This document shows positions 1-11,740 of a stretch of 64,000 bases of DNA, piece after piece (positions within the stretch are counted from its first letter, which is position 1; every line of letters begins with the position of its first letter). A program made the position numbers and the translations under genes. The notes beneath the pieces were generated by a model. The model was not told the DNA's origin. It made no database searches and saw nothing but the letters and a program-made list of their open reading frames with translations. The stretch comes from Ctena decussata (lineage: Eukaryota > Mollusca > Bivalvia > Lucinida > Lucinidae), in assembly GCA_963989385.1 (NCBI GenBank), contig OZ022511.1, positions 5,456,001 to 5,520,000 of the forward strand. Direction: 5' to 3'.

Positions 1-1156
1 CTTCTCTTTAGACACAGGCCTAAGCTCAAGGATATGTTAAGCCAAGACAATGAATAAAAACTAGAATGAACAATGAAAAGCAATAGTAAATAGATACTTT
101 TCCTCAAAGCTTTCTTGTCTTATGATTGGATTTTAATAATTGTTAAATGATTGCAAACCTAATTAATCACTATGAATCACGGAGCATATATAAACAAAAC
201 TGTAGAATCAAATGCTTTTCCTAAGCCTTATATCCCGAGACTTCTGTCGGAACTCCTATGACCCTAGGTTTTGGCCCAGTCAATGGCGTTTGTAGCTAAG
301 ACTACCTCTCTATGACGTCCCGGTAGCCTAGTTAAAGATATGAGTGACTGGAGCCAAAGTCTCAAGCTTGTCAGTTTGATGTGTTTGAGGCTCAGACTTG
401 ATCCTTAATAACTCCTAGAAAGATACTACCAGCAACCCAGGCAACAATTGCAGTTGGTCAGTAACCTCTCTATGACGTCTTTTCATCAACAGAGAACGCG
501 GAAACCAAACAACTTTGCTTCCCGCTTAAAGATATTGCAGTAGTATTTTTCAAGTTATTATCTATTCTCTCCAATATCTTCTTGAACTTAACTCTTTTCC
601 AACCAACTCACAACTGAACTCCAATGCTGCGTAAGCTAGCTATATACCCGATATTTGACCATGTGACCCTATTAACCAATCTGGAATATCGTAAATGTCT
701 TACGGAAATGCCCGAGTTCCGACGGAAGCCTCCGATGTTACCGTTGCTACCTTGCAGTGTAACTTAATAAGCGTCTACTGAACGGCGTTTGATCATTGTC
801 TATTCGTAGTGAATTCGTTGTAAAACTATTACAGCGCCTTATGAACTCAATATTTACTAATGATAGTGGTCAAAGTACCCAAATCATAAGTCCGAACTCG
901 TAGGTCAATTAAACATAGACAATTCCGGAATATTTTAGATACACAGACATGAACCCCAAAACAGAGGTGTGAACTAAGACCTAAAAGTTAATCTTTATTG
1001 TATCTAACTGGCCACCTACTACGTTCAAAGGATAATGTTAAATGTGTTCTGCAGAAACTCAGACGACAATCTCTGGAGCGGAAAACTTCCGGTCAAACAG
1101 AATAGAACAGAAATATTAAGTGCAGGGATGACACACCCGGTACTACTCTCGCTACG
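1..1156 (-). repeat. 3' LTR of the Gypsy element (left copy)
   Basis: It aligns colinearly with 18624-19685, for example through the shared run near GAATCACGGAGCATATATAA at 174 and 18821. It lacks about 20 bp at the window edge. Relative to the other LTR it carries an extra segment of about 126 bp (about 861-986) that also occurs once in the internal leader at about 17848. Within the LTR the motif CTCTCTATGACGTC is duplicated (about 305 and 467); it contains a TGACGTC core that could bind CREB/ATF factors, which is inference only. Confidence 0.88.
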
Positions 1157-1756
1157 TTACCCACGCCTCCGGGTTCATGCGTCCCGCATTTATAGAACTA
1201 ACCAAAAATAATCAACAACAGATTGTTTTTTGTATTACCTTCCTTGTCAAGCTACAAATTTTAGTTTGAGCATCAAGCATCATGTGTATTTACAGGACTC
1301 TCCGTAAAAATTGCTACTTTGCTCTGTGAAAAGTAATTGTGTCCAAGACATTTCTAATATGAATGTCATGTTTGAGTAAGTTTATTCACTAAACTGTTTC
1401 TGAGCTTATCTAACATACTTAAGAGTAATTTCCTACTCAAGCCTTGGAGTAGATATTTAAAATAAGGATACTGTAGCATCAAACTCTTATGAGCAATCCC
1501 CATCATAAACACAGGCAGATGGAGTTTGTATTCAACCACTTTCAAATACTTCAGTTGTTAGATGGCAATAGCTGCCATATGCTACCACTACTACGTTATC
1601 ACTGTTGTTCATAATTAAAGTCAAGAACGATCCTACTTCCATCAGGCCAGAACTCTCTCTTTAACACTATGCTTCCTGGCCTGATAATAGCATTATAAGG
1701 TATATTATCGGCCAAGTTCATCTGTGGTTCTGGTTTAATGTCCCCTACTTTCACAG
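1157..1756. other. Gypsy 3' internal region, no coding evidence
   Basis: This stretch lies between the left LTR and the Penelope-like relic. No ORF or recognisable domain was seen on either strand. By position it should be untranslated or decayed sequence at the 3' end of the Gypsy element. Confidence 0.5.
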
Positions 1757-2090
1757 AGGTTAGGCCTGTAAAATCGATTTAAGGCCCCCAGTAATTCATT
1801 ACTGACCGTTCCAAGGCGGTAGTTCTGTTGTGGTTCTCTGTTGCCTGTTTTTGGTGTCAGAGTTTCTGTGATGTTTTACCTTATGTATGTTCTTATTATT
1901 TTTGGTTCGGTTTGTGTTGCTGAGTGGCCACCTTTTGGGAACAAGCTGCTCACTCGGTTGGCCATATGTTCTCTGTATCTTGATTATTTGTAATCTTAGT
2001 TGTTTCCAACTATGGTTTGAGGGCTGGATTTTGATTTTGATTGTTTCAGTTCCTGGTCTTTGCATACTTTTTACTTTAAACAATGAACAG
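1757..2090 (+). mobile_element. 3'-end relic of the Penelope-like element family
   Basis: It aligns with the 3' untranslated tail of the element at 43491-47201 (about 46803-47195). Shared blocks include TTACTGACCG followed by CCAAGGCGGTA, then TTGGGAA...GCTGCT, then TCAGTTCCTG near the end. It is on the plus strand, opposite to the host Gypsy element. Only the distal 3' tail is present, as expected for a strongly 5'-truncated insertion made by target-primed reverse transcription. ORFs in this stretch are incidental. Confidence 0.7.
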
Positions 2091-3509
2091 ACTTTTTCGC
2101 CATCACTGGTCACTGTAGTTTCTTGGGAAAGTGTTCTCCTCTTGATATCTATCCGAACTACCACACGGTTGTCTGCTTTACTATCCATAGAAATGTTTGA
2201 CACTGTCGCAGACTAATTCTCTTTAGTAGTGTCAGTAGCACCTTTCGTAGAACCTGATTCCTGTTTTGCAATGTCATTGTCTTTCATAGTTCTTATCTCC
2301 TCCTGTGCAGGATCAACTAAAATTTCACGCTCTTTCACCTTTTCAGAGTCTATTAGCTCTCTGATGACTGTCTCTATCTTACGCTTCTTCGGGGCACAAA
2401 GAGGTTTGGTTTGCAACTTTTCCTTATTACCCGGCCCTGAAACACATCACTGTCATCCTCTTCCCCTTACTCAAATACCTGTGTCCTTGTCCCATGCTTC
2501 TGTCTCTTCACTTACAGGTACTTGTTTGACCTCAGTACTATCTTGCTTCTCATCGAACTTTGTCGCAGTGGCTTTAAGTCCATGAAAGTTTCTCTTTTCC
2601 TTAAGTAAATTTAACATTTTCATGAATGCTCCACTGCATTCATCACAAGATTTTCTGTTCTTTGCTCACAGGACCAGATAATTTGAGAATGTGTCCTTCG
2701 GCACCATTTTTCTGCATGAGTGGCACCACTGATATTTTCTCTCTGTAGTCTTGAGGTTGAGCATCTCTAATCTGCAAACAGAAAAAATATAATGTTTCGC
2801 CCAAACAGGCTTCCGCCTGACCCTTGTACCCTCTGTTACCCCTTGTATATCAAACTCTTCATTTCTGAGCTCAGTTTCTTGTTCGGAGGAATATTCATCA
2901 TCCTGTGAATATTCATTATCCTGCGTCTCCGCAAAACTATGTGGCATATCAGGTCCAAGTAATTCTTAACCTAGTAATATCTGTGATCTAGCCAATTTCA
3001 TTCTATCACAATGCTTGATCTGGTGAGCGTTATCTCTACCACAATTTACTTTGTAGAGAACATATGATAGTTTCTCCAGTACTTGATACGGGCCCCTCCA
3101 GACAGATGTTAATTTAGAGGAATGGCCTACCGTTTTTTAACAGGAAAATAAACATATACGTAATCGCCAGGCTTGAACACTTCATAGACCCGTTTTCTAT
3201 TCCTGACCATTTTCTGCCTACGCATTTACTCACCTGTGGTTTGCCTAATGCAAGTATGAGCACTTTCTAACCTTTCTCTTAGCTCCCCTACCCACTGATT
3301 CACAGGTATTCGTTTAATAGGGGTGGCATTTCAAATGCTATGTCAAGCGGCATGGTTGTCTCACGGCCAAGCATCAGCAAGCTTATCGATAAACCTGTTG
3401 TTTTAGGTGCAGACGACCGGTTAGCCATAAGAACATATGGAATTTGCTCATCCCAGTCCGAATGATGGTCATTAACGAATGTACCTATCATGGCAACAAG
3501 GTTATAGTT
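2091..3509 (-). pseudogene. Gypsy integrase C-terminal part and pol tail
   Basis: Read on the minus strand, 3491-3300 encodes the end of the integrase catalytic core (DHHSDWDEQIPYVLMANRS, then a GRE motif). About 3290-3130 gives QTTGE, a stop, then FKPGDYVYVYFPVKK, the usual Gypsy integrase C-terminal segment. About 3130-2990 gives VWRGPYQVLEKLSYVLYKV, the SH3-like end of integrase. 2947-2666 is a charged tail with VRRKPVWAKHYI and a Cys pair (WCHSC). 2416-2213 is a further basic/acidic ORF without recognisable domain. In-frame stops near 3235 and 3130 break it. The upstream half of integrase is at 13479-14056, on the far side of the inserted 10-kb element. Confidence 0.78.
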
Positions 3510-4110
3510 AAGGTGGAACCATACTTAAACTCGATTTTTGAAATATTCAGTTTTTGATCATGAACAAAGCATTATATAAATTTTCAAACATATCTGCATG
3601 CGAAACTGAAATTATATTTTGGAAATGTTGTAATGCGTTGTCAGGTGTGACGTCTGAAAACGTGACGGTTTTTGCAGTTTTGACGCCAGAAGCAGGGTGC
3701 AGAAAACGCATCATTTTTAATGACTCAGACATTAGTATTTTAGAGAGAAAATCAAATGTTATTTAAAACGTACAAGCAGCCTGAGCTCTTCAAAGCTGTG
3801 TGAAAGAAGTCTAACATTGTTTCAGTGTTACTATTTTATTACAGCAAAACACTTATTTTTCAAATTTCAAAAAATACTAAAAACCTTGGTTTGACATCGA
3901 ATTTCGAAAAATCGGCTAGTTAAAAAATGACAAAGTTTTAATATTGTGCTCTGTAAATAACCTTTTGTGGAACAATACAATGACAGTAAGGGGTTTACCG
4001 TTTCGTTTTTTAGATAATGAAGTTAACTTTACCCCACCCCCGTGAAATACAGTAACGCAAGACTGGTGATGGTACGTCTTATTTGACGTCATTGGTGTTT
4101 AAAGTTAACG
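3510..4110 (+). repeat. Left terminal inverted repeat (601 bp)
   Basis: The reverse complement matches 12878-13478 nearly end to end, for example the block from GACGTCTGAAAACGTGACGG (3651) to the CCCCACCCCCG run near 4033. Differences are scattered substitutions and small indels, so the two arms have diverged since insertion. It contains a short outward-facing ORF. Confidence 0.9.
3547..3732 (-). CDS. Small outward-facing ORF in left TIR, unknown
   Basis: This is a 61-codon ORF starting MSESLKMMRFLHPASGVK and ending NALFMIKN, pointing toward the element's outer end. It resembles no family I know. The matching ORF in the other TIR is 52 codons (13256-13414), with most differences in the first 12 codons and a stop close to the C-terminus. 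Conservation may simply reflect TIR identity. It could be a real small protein, part of a spliced transposase exon, or chance. Confidence 0.25.
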   Translation of the reverse strand: MSESLKMMRFLHPASGVKTAKTVTFSDVTPDNALQHFQNIISVSHADMFENLYNALFMIKN

Positions 4111-4439
4111 TCTACTGTTTGATAATGAATCAATAAATGTAAACTTGTGGATACTTTATAGTTCCTAACTAACATTTATGCGTGAAATGAACAATACAAG
4201 TTACATCTCAAGTGAAACAAGAAACATCTTTAAAAAAGATAATTGTCGAAGATGAAATTCGTTTTTAAAGAACAACTTTTTAGTCATGTCAGGACGGATC
4301 CATCGCTTCCTGGGTATTATCAGTACTTTTGTAAAGTAAATGTGTCTTGTTCAAGGACAAAACATAAATTCCCGAGTGAGGAGTATCGTGATCAGCCTTG
4401 GTCGAGTTCGATTACAACTATTCTCTGGCGATAGTATGT

Positions 4440-4570
4440 CATGGAAGAAGCGGGTCAACTCGGCCTGCTTTCTGTAAGCCTGGGGTCTTTTCGGCTCCTG
4501 GGTCAACTCGGCCGCCATTCAACTCGTCCGGGTCAATTCGGCCTACTGTCATTTGCATCCTCGCCCCAAC
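4440..4570 (+). repeat. Short degenerate repeats of GGGTCAACTCGGCC
   Basis: The motif GGGTCAACTCGGCC, or close variants with CAATTCGGCC or CAACTCGTCC, recurs four times between 4453 and 4540 at irregular spacing. The overlapping small ORFs with Gly-Ser-Thr-Arg-Pro runs are translations of this repeat. Confidence 0.5.
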
Positions 4571-5041
4571 CTACGAAGATGGGCTGCTCCAGGAATGAAC
4601 GGAAACCCAATAAACGAATAGAGTTTGTTGGGTTGTTGATTTAATAAGAAGTCCTTCAAAATGGTGGACAAAACATGAATTAATATGAAGGGCAACCCAA
4701 TAATCCCTCAACCGATAACTGCAACTGCAGCTAGACTATGGTAACGGGACGTTCCATGCCTACAATAATACAATGGCGCTGGGATAGCCGGACCAAGGTG
4801 CAGGGCAATTATATTTTAATTGTTTCCATAGTGCCGGAGTTTTAAGATTGCGGCCCTTTACCCTGTGAGATTTTCTGTAGTATAGGGTCGAAATAAGAGC
4901 AAGGTTGTTACCATCAGCTAATCATCACAGGTCTCTGAAATGTAAAAATTCCGTTTCTGTAGGTGGGGGTTGTGGATACAAATGACTGGCGCATAGATAT
5001 ATAACCATGCGACACCATGGCCAAAACTGATGTTTTCCTTA

Positions 5042-6171
5042 AGCCTGTTTCACATCAGCCGTGCGATTTTTTGTTCGTACGATTTTGGAGGCCATGGGTG
5101 CCGTAGACAGATCGCAGACAAAATCGCAGAGTATCTGGGCGGGTCCATCGTGGTCTCAGAGATCGTAAGGCAGCCGTACGATGTTCGTACGTCTGTCTCA
5201 CGGGTCGCACGATTTCGCAGCTTAAAAGTAGAAAAAATAAACAACATTTCGTACGGCTGTCGCAAGATGGCCGTGCAGCAGCCGTAAGACTGCCGCAAGA
5301 CTGCCGTGAGACGGTCGTAAGAATTTGTCAAAACTCTTGCGGGCACCGTACGACGAACAAGAATTCGCAAGGCTGTCTCACGAATGTCTTACGATGACCG
5401 TACGTTCATCGTACGAATTCGAATAAAATGCAAGAGCACCACCCGCAACCCTAGTAATTTCACCATCGATTGTCGACACCACATTGGATCCTGATGGCTA
5501 TCACACAGCAGCGTATAGTCCTTCTAAGAAGGAGGCTCCGTGATGAAGAAGAGCGTCACGCCGCCATCCTGGTGCTGCTCATCCGAGCACAGCAAGGTAG
5601 AAGAGGACATGCGAGGCGTTGGTGGGGCAAACCCTGGGGGCAAGCTTCTTTTCTGGAGTCAAGACTGAGAGTACCGATTTACTTTTAAGGGAGACGCAAG
5701 TGACGTAAAAATCGTAGGACTGTCGTGCGCCTGCCGTGCGGCTGTCGTGCAGCTGCCGTGCAACTTCCGCGATTGTCTTACGATTCGCAACATTCTTGCG
5801 ACAGCATTCTGTCAGGACGCACGACTGTCGTAAGATGCTCGTGCGGCTGTCTTGCGACCTTCGCACGACAAACGCAAGCAATGATTGACAGCAGCCCCGC
5901 CTACAAACTTGCGAACTCTTGCAAAATCGTGAGTCAATCGTGCGGTTGTCTCAAGACTGTCGTGCGGCAGCCTTGCGGCGTCCACAGATTGCCAAAAAAT
6001 CGCAGAAATAATGTGCATGTTGAGAATTTAGTTTGCGACGTTGCGACGACCTTGCGACGTCTAAAATTCGTACGACGATCTTGCGGCTGCCGCACGAAAC
6101 CCAGCGATTTCTGCCAGAAATGTGATCGCAGAGGGCCGTACGGCTGCCGTAAGGCTGATGTGAAACAGGCT
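5042..6171. mobile_element. Harbinger-like non-autonomous element, TTA target duplication
   Basis: The left end is AGCCTGTTTCACATCAGCC at 5042 and the right end is its exact inverse at 6153-6171. TTA lies directly outside both ends (5039-5041 and 6172-6174), which is the target duplication typical of PIF/Harbinger elements. The 1130-bp interior is dense in short words built on CGTACG, CCGTACGG, CGCAAG and GTCGTAAG in both orientations, with no transposase. Several ORFs of 68-167 codons cross it but they translate these Arg/Cys-rich repeats and are not credible genes. It is nested in the 10-kb inverted-repeat element. Confidence 0.82.
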
Positions 6172-6461
6172 TTACTCATTTTCATACAACTTCGATATCC
6201 TAGTTTATTTGCCACAAGTAAGATTTAATAGCATGACTGAACTGCAAAATACCAATACCTTACCAGGAGCTAGCTGTAACCGGGGGAACACTTATTAAAA
6301 GTCTATTTCTTAGCTTTTTCTGCCTCATATTTTCATGATTTTTCCTGACTTCGTTTGGCCCAATTGCTAAGGGAGTGAATTCGTGAGTTTGAGAGTGAGT
6401 GAACGTGTGTGCAATTGAGCGAATGAGTATCAAGATAAGCCTTCATTGAAATAATTCCTTA

Positions 6462-6597
6462 TCTAGAAAATTTTATCGCCGATGCAATGAATTGGTTTCA
6501 AAACTCAATGTCAGGTTAAAATCACTTTCATATGAAGGCCTATCGGAACCAGAATTTTATGATGACTTAGTATACAAATTCAAAAAGATAAGGGGTA
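6462..6597 (+). pseudogene. Penelope-like ORF fragment (C-terminal region)
   Basis: The translation reads KFYRR, then ELVSKLN, then GLSEPEFYDDLVYKFKKI. It aligns with the element at 46200-46320 (ELVSKYN, GLSEPEIYGDLVYKLRKI). Only about 45 codons remain. It is a second, older copy of the same retroelement family, embedded in the 10-kb element. Confidence 0.75.
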
Positions 6598-7857
6598 TGT
6601 CTGTTTTTTTGTTCAGCTTCGAAAAAGTAGTTTTTTGTTCTCATTGTATTTTGTTCAGTGCTAGCACTAACCATCAAAATCAGGAAGTCTTATGACTTCC
6701 AAGGTTTGTCATTTGGAAGTCATGCTGAAGGATAGACTTGGTTTCTTCCAGAATGTCCATATTTATATTGCTTTCTCCTTCATTAATGGATGAAATACCA
6801 TTATTACAACAAATTTAACTCATTATTTAAGTCAATATTCACTTTATAAATGGTAGGTTATGATAAAAATTTGAAGTCATTGACTTCCTGGCATTCAGTT
6901 TTAGAAGTCACAGACCCCCAGACTTCCACTAGAGGAAGCACTGTTTGTTTCTTTGTAATTTTAGTTAGAAATACATCAGTTGTTAAAGAAGACTGATTTC
7001 TGGCGCGGCAGATCGGAAGCGCGGTACGGTTATGGCTTTCATACTAGACCTTTAAATACACGATTGGAAAACTCGAATGCGCCTGATCTACGGCTGCTCA
7101 AACGGGTCATGAAATTTGCAAATACACTTTTCGTCATTCGTTATTATTGAATAAAACACGTCTATCCGCAAATAACGGCGATTAAATTAAAAAGGAAACG
7201 AAGCCAAAATAAAGTTTATATTCATAAAACGTCATTTTAAAGCTGTTTCTTTTCACAAATGGTAGATTGTGTTTATTATCCCCCATACAATAAAAACCCG
7301 GATGCAGGTCATGCATGCTCTGATATGTCTACGACAAAAAATCATTTTGTAGCTGCATTGCAGTTAATTCAATCATATAAATTTCACAAAAAGGAGCGAA
7401 ATTCCGATAAAACATCAGTGTGCTTTTCTACAACTTGAACATACATGAAAAAATTCTCATTTATTTAGGCACTTAACTATACAGCCTCTTATTCTTGTAC
7501 AAAATAATTTGGCAGCGAGATAATTCTTATGTACGGTGCACTATTCTGAATGACACCTGACGCGCTCTCTAAATAATCTGGAAAGACAACGTTAGGAAAC
7601 GGATCAGCCAAAGTCTGAAAATAGCAGACTCGGTTTAGTTGCATATGTTCATGACAGATAGGACATCAGTTCAGTTTGACTGTTATGTGAAGAAATAATT
7701 GACTGATTCGATGGTTCGCGATCTTTTGGTAACTCTGATTCCGGCCTGACGTTAATCACTCAGCAACAATTTGATTCCATTGTCCCTGTGCTGAGAAGAC
7801 CAAGCTAATGACAAATAGCGCCAGCGAAATCCAGAGGGAGATTATGGTAAAAGGACA
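6598..7857. other. No gene recognised
   Basis: This is AT-rich sequence. Around 6680-6945 the words GAAGTC and GACTTCC recur in both orientations, suggesting a decayed palindromic element. Nothing else is supported. Confidence 0.4.
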
Positions 7858-8500
7858 GGAGCTTTGAACAGTTACAAGCTTCAAGTAGCTTGGAGCAATT
7901 GTACAAAACCGGAGGCTCTCTCAAGGATTGCACAAGCCACTGCAGCTCTGACAAAGCTAAAGCCAATATGGAGAGATAGCAACATACACTGTATCTCTTG
8001 GATCAAAGGTGAAGCTGATGCGCTCTCTTGTCATATCCATTTTTAATGTATGCCTGTGAGCCATGGACCTTGACTGAAGGGTTAGAGAAAAGTACGCAGG
8101 CCTTTGAGATGAGATGCCACCGAAGGTTACCGGTCATTTTGTACAAGGACCATATAACCAATGAGGAGGTTCGCAGAAAGATCCAAGCAGCCATTGGAGA
8201 ATATGGCCAACTCCTGACCTTGGTCAAGAAACGGAAGCTGCGGTGGATTTGCCATGTCTCAAGGTCTTCTGGTCTAGCGAAGTAAATTCTGCAGGGCACA
8301 GTGAAAGGAAAGAGAACGAGAGGTAGACAGAAGAAGAGGTGGGAAGACACTAATAGGTAGTGGACAGAGATGGATTTTGCTAGTTCAACTAGGGCAGCTG
8401 AAGACAGGACTAAGTGGAAATGGATTGTTGTAGAGTCATCTGTGGTGCCTCAACGACCTCACAAGGTCATGGGATAGACTAGACTAGATTAGACTAGTCC
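7858..8500 (+). pseudogene. LINE 3' end (endonuclease-reverse transcriptase type), broken
   Basis: In plus-strand frames it reads LSRIAQATAALTKLKPIW, then LYACEPWTLT, then QAFEMRCHRRLPVILYKD, ITNEEVRRKIQAAIG, LVKKRKLRWICHVSRS and GRQKKRWED. This is the characteristic C-terminal end of a very common animal non-LTR retrotransposon ORF, downstream of the RT domain. Stops (for example after LAK at about 8283) and frameshifts break it. The end is a short repeat of GACTA units at 8473-8498, which looks like the element's 3' tail. The upstream endonuclease and RT core are absent (5' truncation). Confidence 0.85.
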
Positions 8501-9744
8501 CTGTCTCGATGAAGTAAGGTCCAATGCCGGTATAGGACATCCATGAGCCTGCTAATATGCATGGTTCATCTTAAAATCTGCTGGCATATTTTTAGAGGTC
8601 CGAGCCCATTTACATGTTGCAACCGGTAATACAATGGGATTGGCGGCGGTTTGTTATGCTAGCGGTCTTGGTTTGTATCCAGCTACCGTTTACAAGGTTC
8701 CACTGCACATAGCTTTTGACTATCAGCCCTCTATATGATCAATGCGCCTGAAATTACATATATATTGTTGGGGCCATAAAAACGCAAGTTTGTTTACGTT
8801 TTATAGCACATTCGCTATCTTTTTCATCTCATCTGCAACTATTAGCTATCATACATTACCCAGTGCATATCTCTGCATAAGTGGATGGAGCTTCGAAAAA
8901 TAAATCTTTATAAATATGAATAATAATAAGAATAATCACACAAAAAAATAAAAACAGAAATGTACATACTCCGAACGAACTAGCAGCTTCATCAAAATGA
9001 GGCCAGGAATCGTTATAAAGCAGTCAAATCAGGCATTTGATCGAACATTTCTGGCAGATTATTAGGGTTCACACGGTAGCGTCCACAGACAGATCGCATT
9101 AACAATTTTGAATAAAAGAACGTAAAACGGAAGAAACGCCAAATACGTTTCAGATGCTTTAAAGTCTCCATAGTCCTACCAGCGGTAAAAACGGCTAAAT
9201 TCAAATCGTTGTAAAAGTCTGCTCAACCTTCACGTTTGGTAATAAAATGCGGATTGGTGTGCATATATTGAGTCATATAACAAAAAAAAGTAGAGAAAAC
9301 AAGTTTTTGAAAAATAACAAATCGCTTCACAAAATACAATTTCCTGTTCTGGTTTCCCGTCTAGCAATGCTAGATAAACATAGGCGGGATAGTGATTGGG
9401 ACTCCACGCCTGTACATTGTATATTTACCATTTTATGAAATCAAAGGTAGGTCATTTTTGTTGCCAACTAAAATGACCCATATAAGTTTTCAAACCTTTT
9501 TTATGTGAAACTGAAGGCTGTTTTATTTGTTTAAAGCTGGCTAATCACGGTCATTTACAATGACGAAACTATAGTGAGAAGCTTGCAGCGATATATCATG
9601 ATAAAATTTTTCATGCTGATAGAGCAATGGGGCCTTTAAAGTTTCTTCATTTTCACCACACGTACGGATGCTCGAAAATTCATTTTTCCCGAGGGTAGGG
9701 CGAATCCCTGAACCACTCTTGCTCCATTTAGAATCTTGATTGAT
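8501..9744. other. No gene; possible SINE remnant near 8640-8720
   Basis: No coding evidence. The stretch ending AAGGTTCCACTGCACATAGC at about 8694-8713 resembles the body of the tRNA-derived SINE at 40255-40500 (GGGTTCCATTGCACACAGCC), but no A or B box is convincing here. Confidence 0.35.
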
Positions 9745-10198
9745 TGTTTTGGGTTAAACGGCCCTTTGAGACAGTATTTCAGTCAATATCGGGCGGTCTA
9801 CCAGAGAGAGGGAGAAAGACTAGAAATAATAGACGAGAGAAAAAATGTCCAAACAACCCCTACCCGCACCTACTGCAAGCACAGTAGGCCCTGTCCGCAC
9901 AATGTTCCAAATCAGTATGACACCCCGGCACTGCAAGTTAAACACAGCACCATCGCACCACCCGACCACCCCTCTATTTAGATTGCTCAAAAATTTTGAG
10001 AATAGTAGGCCGGGGGAAGACGCCATGACAAACGTATTTTTTCAAGTTGGACATGGACCGTCTGTTCTTTCAGTAGGTGCAAAAATGCCTTGTTAGGATA
10101 TTTTGCACTCTCTTCTGTTATTTTTTCCTCTCTCTGGAGAACGACTCGATATAAACTGAAATACTGCCGTATAGGGTCATTAAACTTAACCAAAACCA
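9745..10198. mobile_element. MITE-like element with imperfect ~75-bp inverted ends
   Basis: 9745-9820 (with GACAGTATTTCAGTCAATAT, then CAGAGAGAGG) is the imperfect inverse of about 10123-10198 (with CCTCTCTCTGG, then AAACTGAAATACTG). The motif GACAGTATTTCAGT is common in bivalve dispersed repeats. ORFs across it are on both strands and look incidental. Confidence 0.6.
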
Positions 10199-10675
10199 CA
10201 AACACATCATAAAGGTTAAAATGAGACCAACGTGAAAGACAAGGATTTTTAAGGAGTCCAGAAATTAATTAGGCTATATTAATGATGAGCATACAAGAGA
10301 GAAACATTTCAAGTAAGTCCATAAACTAAAGTAAGGTAGCGCTTATAAAGCCATTGTTAGATCGTGGCACGCAAAGCAGTTAGAAACGTCGTCATTAGCA
10401 ACGTCAGCATTTCTATCGAAAGGACGAGTTACACTTTACTATTGCAATGTGCCCACCGAAAAGGTCGATTTTCGAAGGTAGGCAGATAACCACAAAAACA
10501 TGCAGAAATGTTAGCTATATGTTTCTAGTTTATTATGTACGATTTCATTTACCCATATTTTAATGCCTTTTGGGATAATTTTGCGGTTGAAAACATGTAC
10601 TGTCTACAACAATTAACATTGAGCCTATGGGAATTTGAGCTACCAACGTCCACTATGCATCCAAAGTTCACTTCA

Positions 10676-10772
10676 TCCTACCCTCGTAACCACTATAATT
10701 TTTATACATAATTATTCCTCATAAACATATTCATCATACTCGGATTATGTAACAGTGGTTACGAGGGTAGGA
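10676..10772. repeat. Perfect 19-bp hairpin
   Basis: TCCTACCCTCGTAACCACT at 10676-10694 is exactly inverted at 10754-10772. The loop is 59 bp and AT-rich. It is probably a short palindromic MITE. Confidence 0.8.
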
Positions 10773-10958
10773 GTAAACGAAAAATAAGCTTTTGGGGTAA
10801 ATTTTCATTTATCCAACACTAGGACTTAAGGATTTATAACAAAATTTCATCAGTATACTTTGTGATTGATAGAAAATAGAGGCATTATACGACACAACAC
10901 ATCTCTTTCAGAGTGTTCATCAATGTGTTCCTAATGCCCCCACCAAGGAATCTATGTG

Positions 10959-11003
10959 TATGGGGGTGGGGTGGGGGTGGGGGGGTAGGGTCGGGGAGGG
11001 GGC
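10959..11003 (+). repeat. G-rich tract
   Basis: Runs of 3-7 guanines separated by single bases extend over about 45 bp on the plus strand, enough for intramolecular G-quadruplex formation. Confidence 0.6.
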
Positions 11004-11384
11004 GCAGCGCTGGGCATGCGTATAGTTACGGCGTTATGTGCGTATGTAAGGCGTTATACTGAATGTCCTCCATCATCATGCTGTGATATAACCTCTGATG
11101 TTATAATGTTGCAACGTGGTCAGATGATGTATCCCTCTACCAGAAGCTGATGCATTGTAAAATTGTGATCTTGAAGTTTGGTCCACTAACTTTGTATGAA
11201 AAGTTACTTGGATGAGCTTTTTCCTTACCATTTTTGATATATTTGGGGCAGGAGTGCTGATATTTGAACAGATCATATCCTTAAAATGTAGGAACTGCAA
11301 AGCATCCGTGTACACTGAGTGCTTGAACTTTACGCATGGACCAGAATTTTCACATATTTCAACACGGTTTTTGGATTCGCAACA

Positions 11385-11740
11385 TAATTACAAATAGTTG
11401 GTCAGTGAAATTATGCAAAAAAAATCTCCATACTATTTGTAGGTTACTGTGACATATATTTAAAAGTTCACTGTTCTTTTCCTTATATATTCAACATTAT
11501 ATATGCATCATACTAAAGACAATGGTTCACTCACACATTGCAAGTGACGTCAAACTATTTGTAGGTCACTGTGACTTGTATTTAATGATCCATTGAATAA
11601 ATGTTTTATTTCGAACTAATATTTAATTGAATCTTCATCGGACTTAGAATAGTAGGTCCTTTCAGCGCTGCGTCTTATTTGGTATATGTACTACAGGTAG
11701 GTCCCTGTGTCCTATATTTCTTGGTTCACTGATTTTGTCT
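11385..11740 (+). repeat. Degenerate ~120-bp tandem repeats
   Basis: The phrase TTTGTAGGTCACTGTGAC or a variant, followed by a T-rich run and TTCACTG or TCCATTG, occurs at about 11440, 11558 and 11693, with a weaker copy at about 11390. Spacing is about 118-135 bp. Confidence 0.55.

Noticed and set aside
5050..6228. Several ORFs of 68-167 codons on both strands
   Set aside because: They overlap each other and translate the CGTACG-type repeats of a Harbinger-like element. Arg/Cys/Ser-rich composition reflects the repeat, not a protein.
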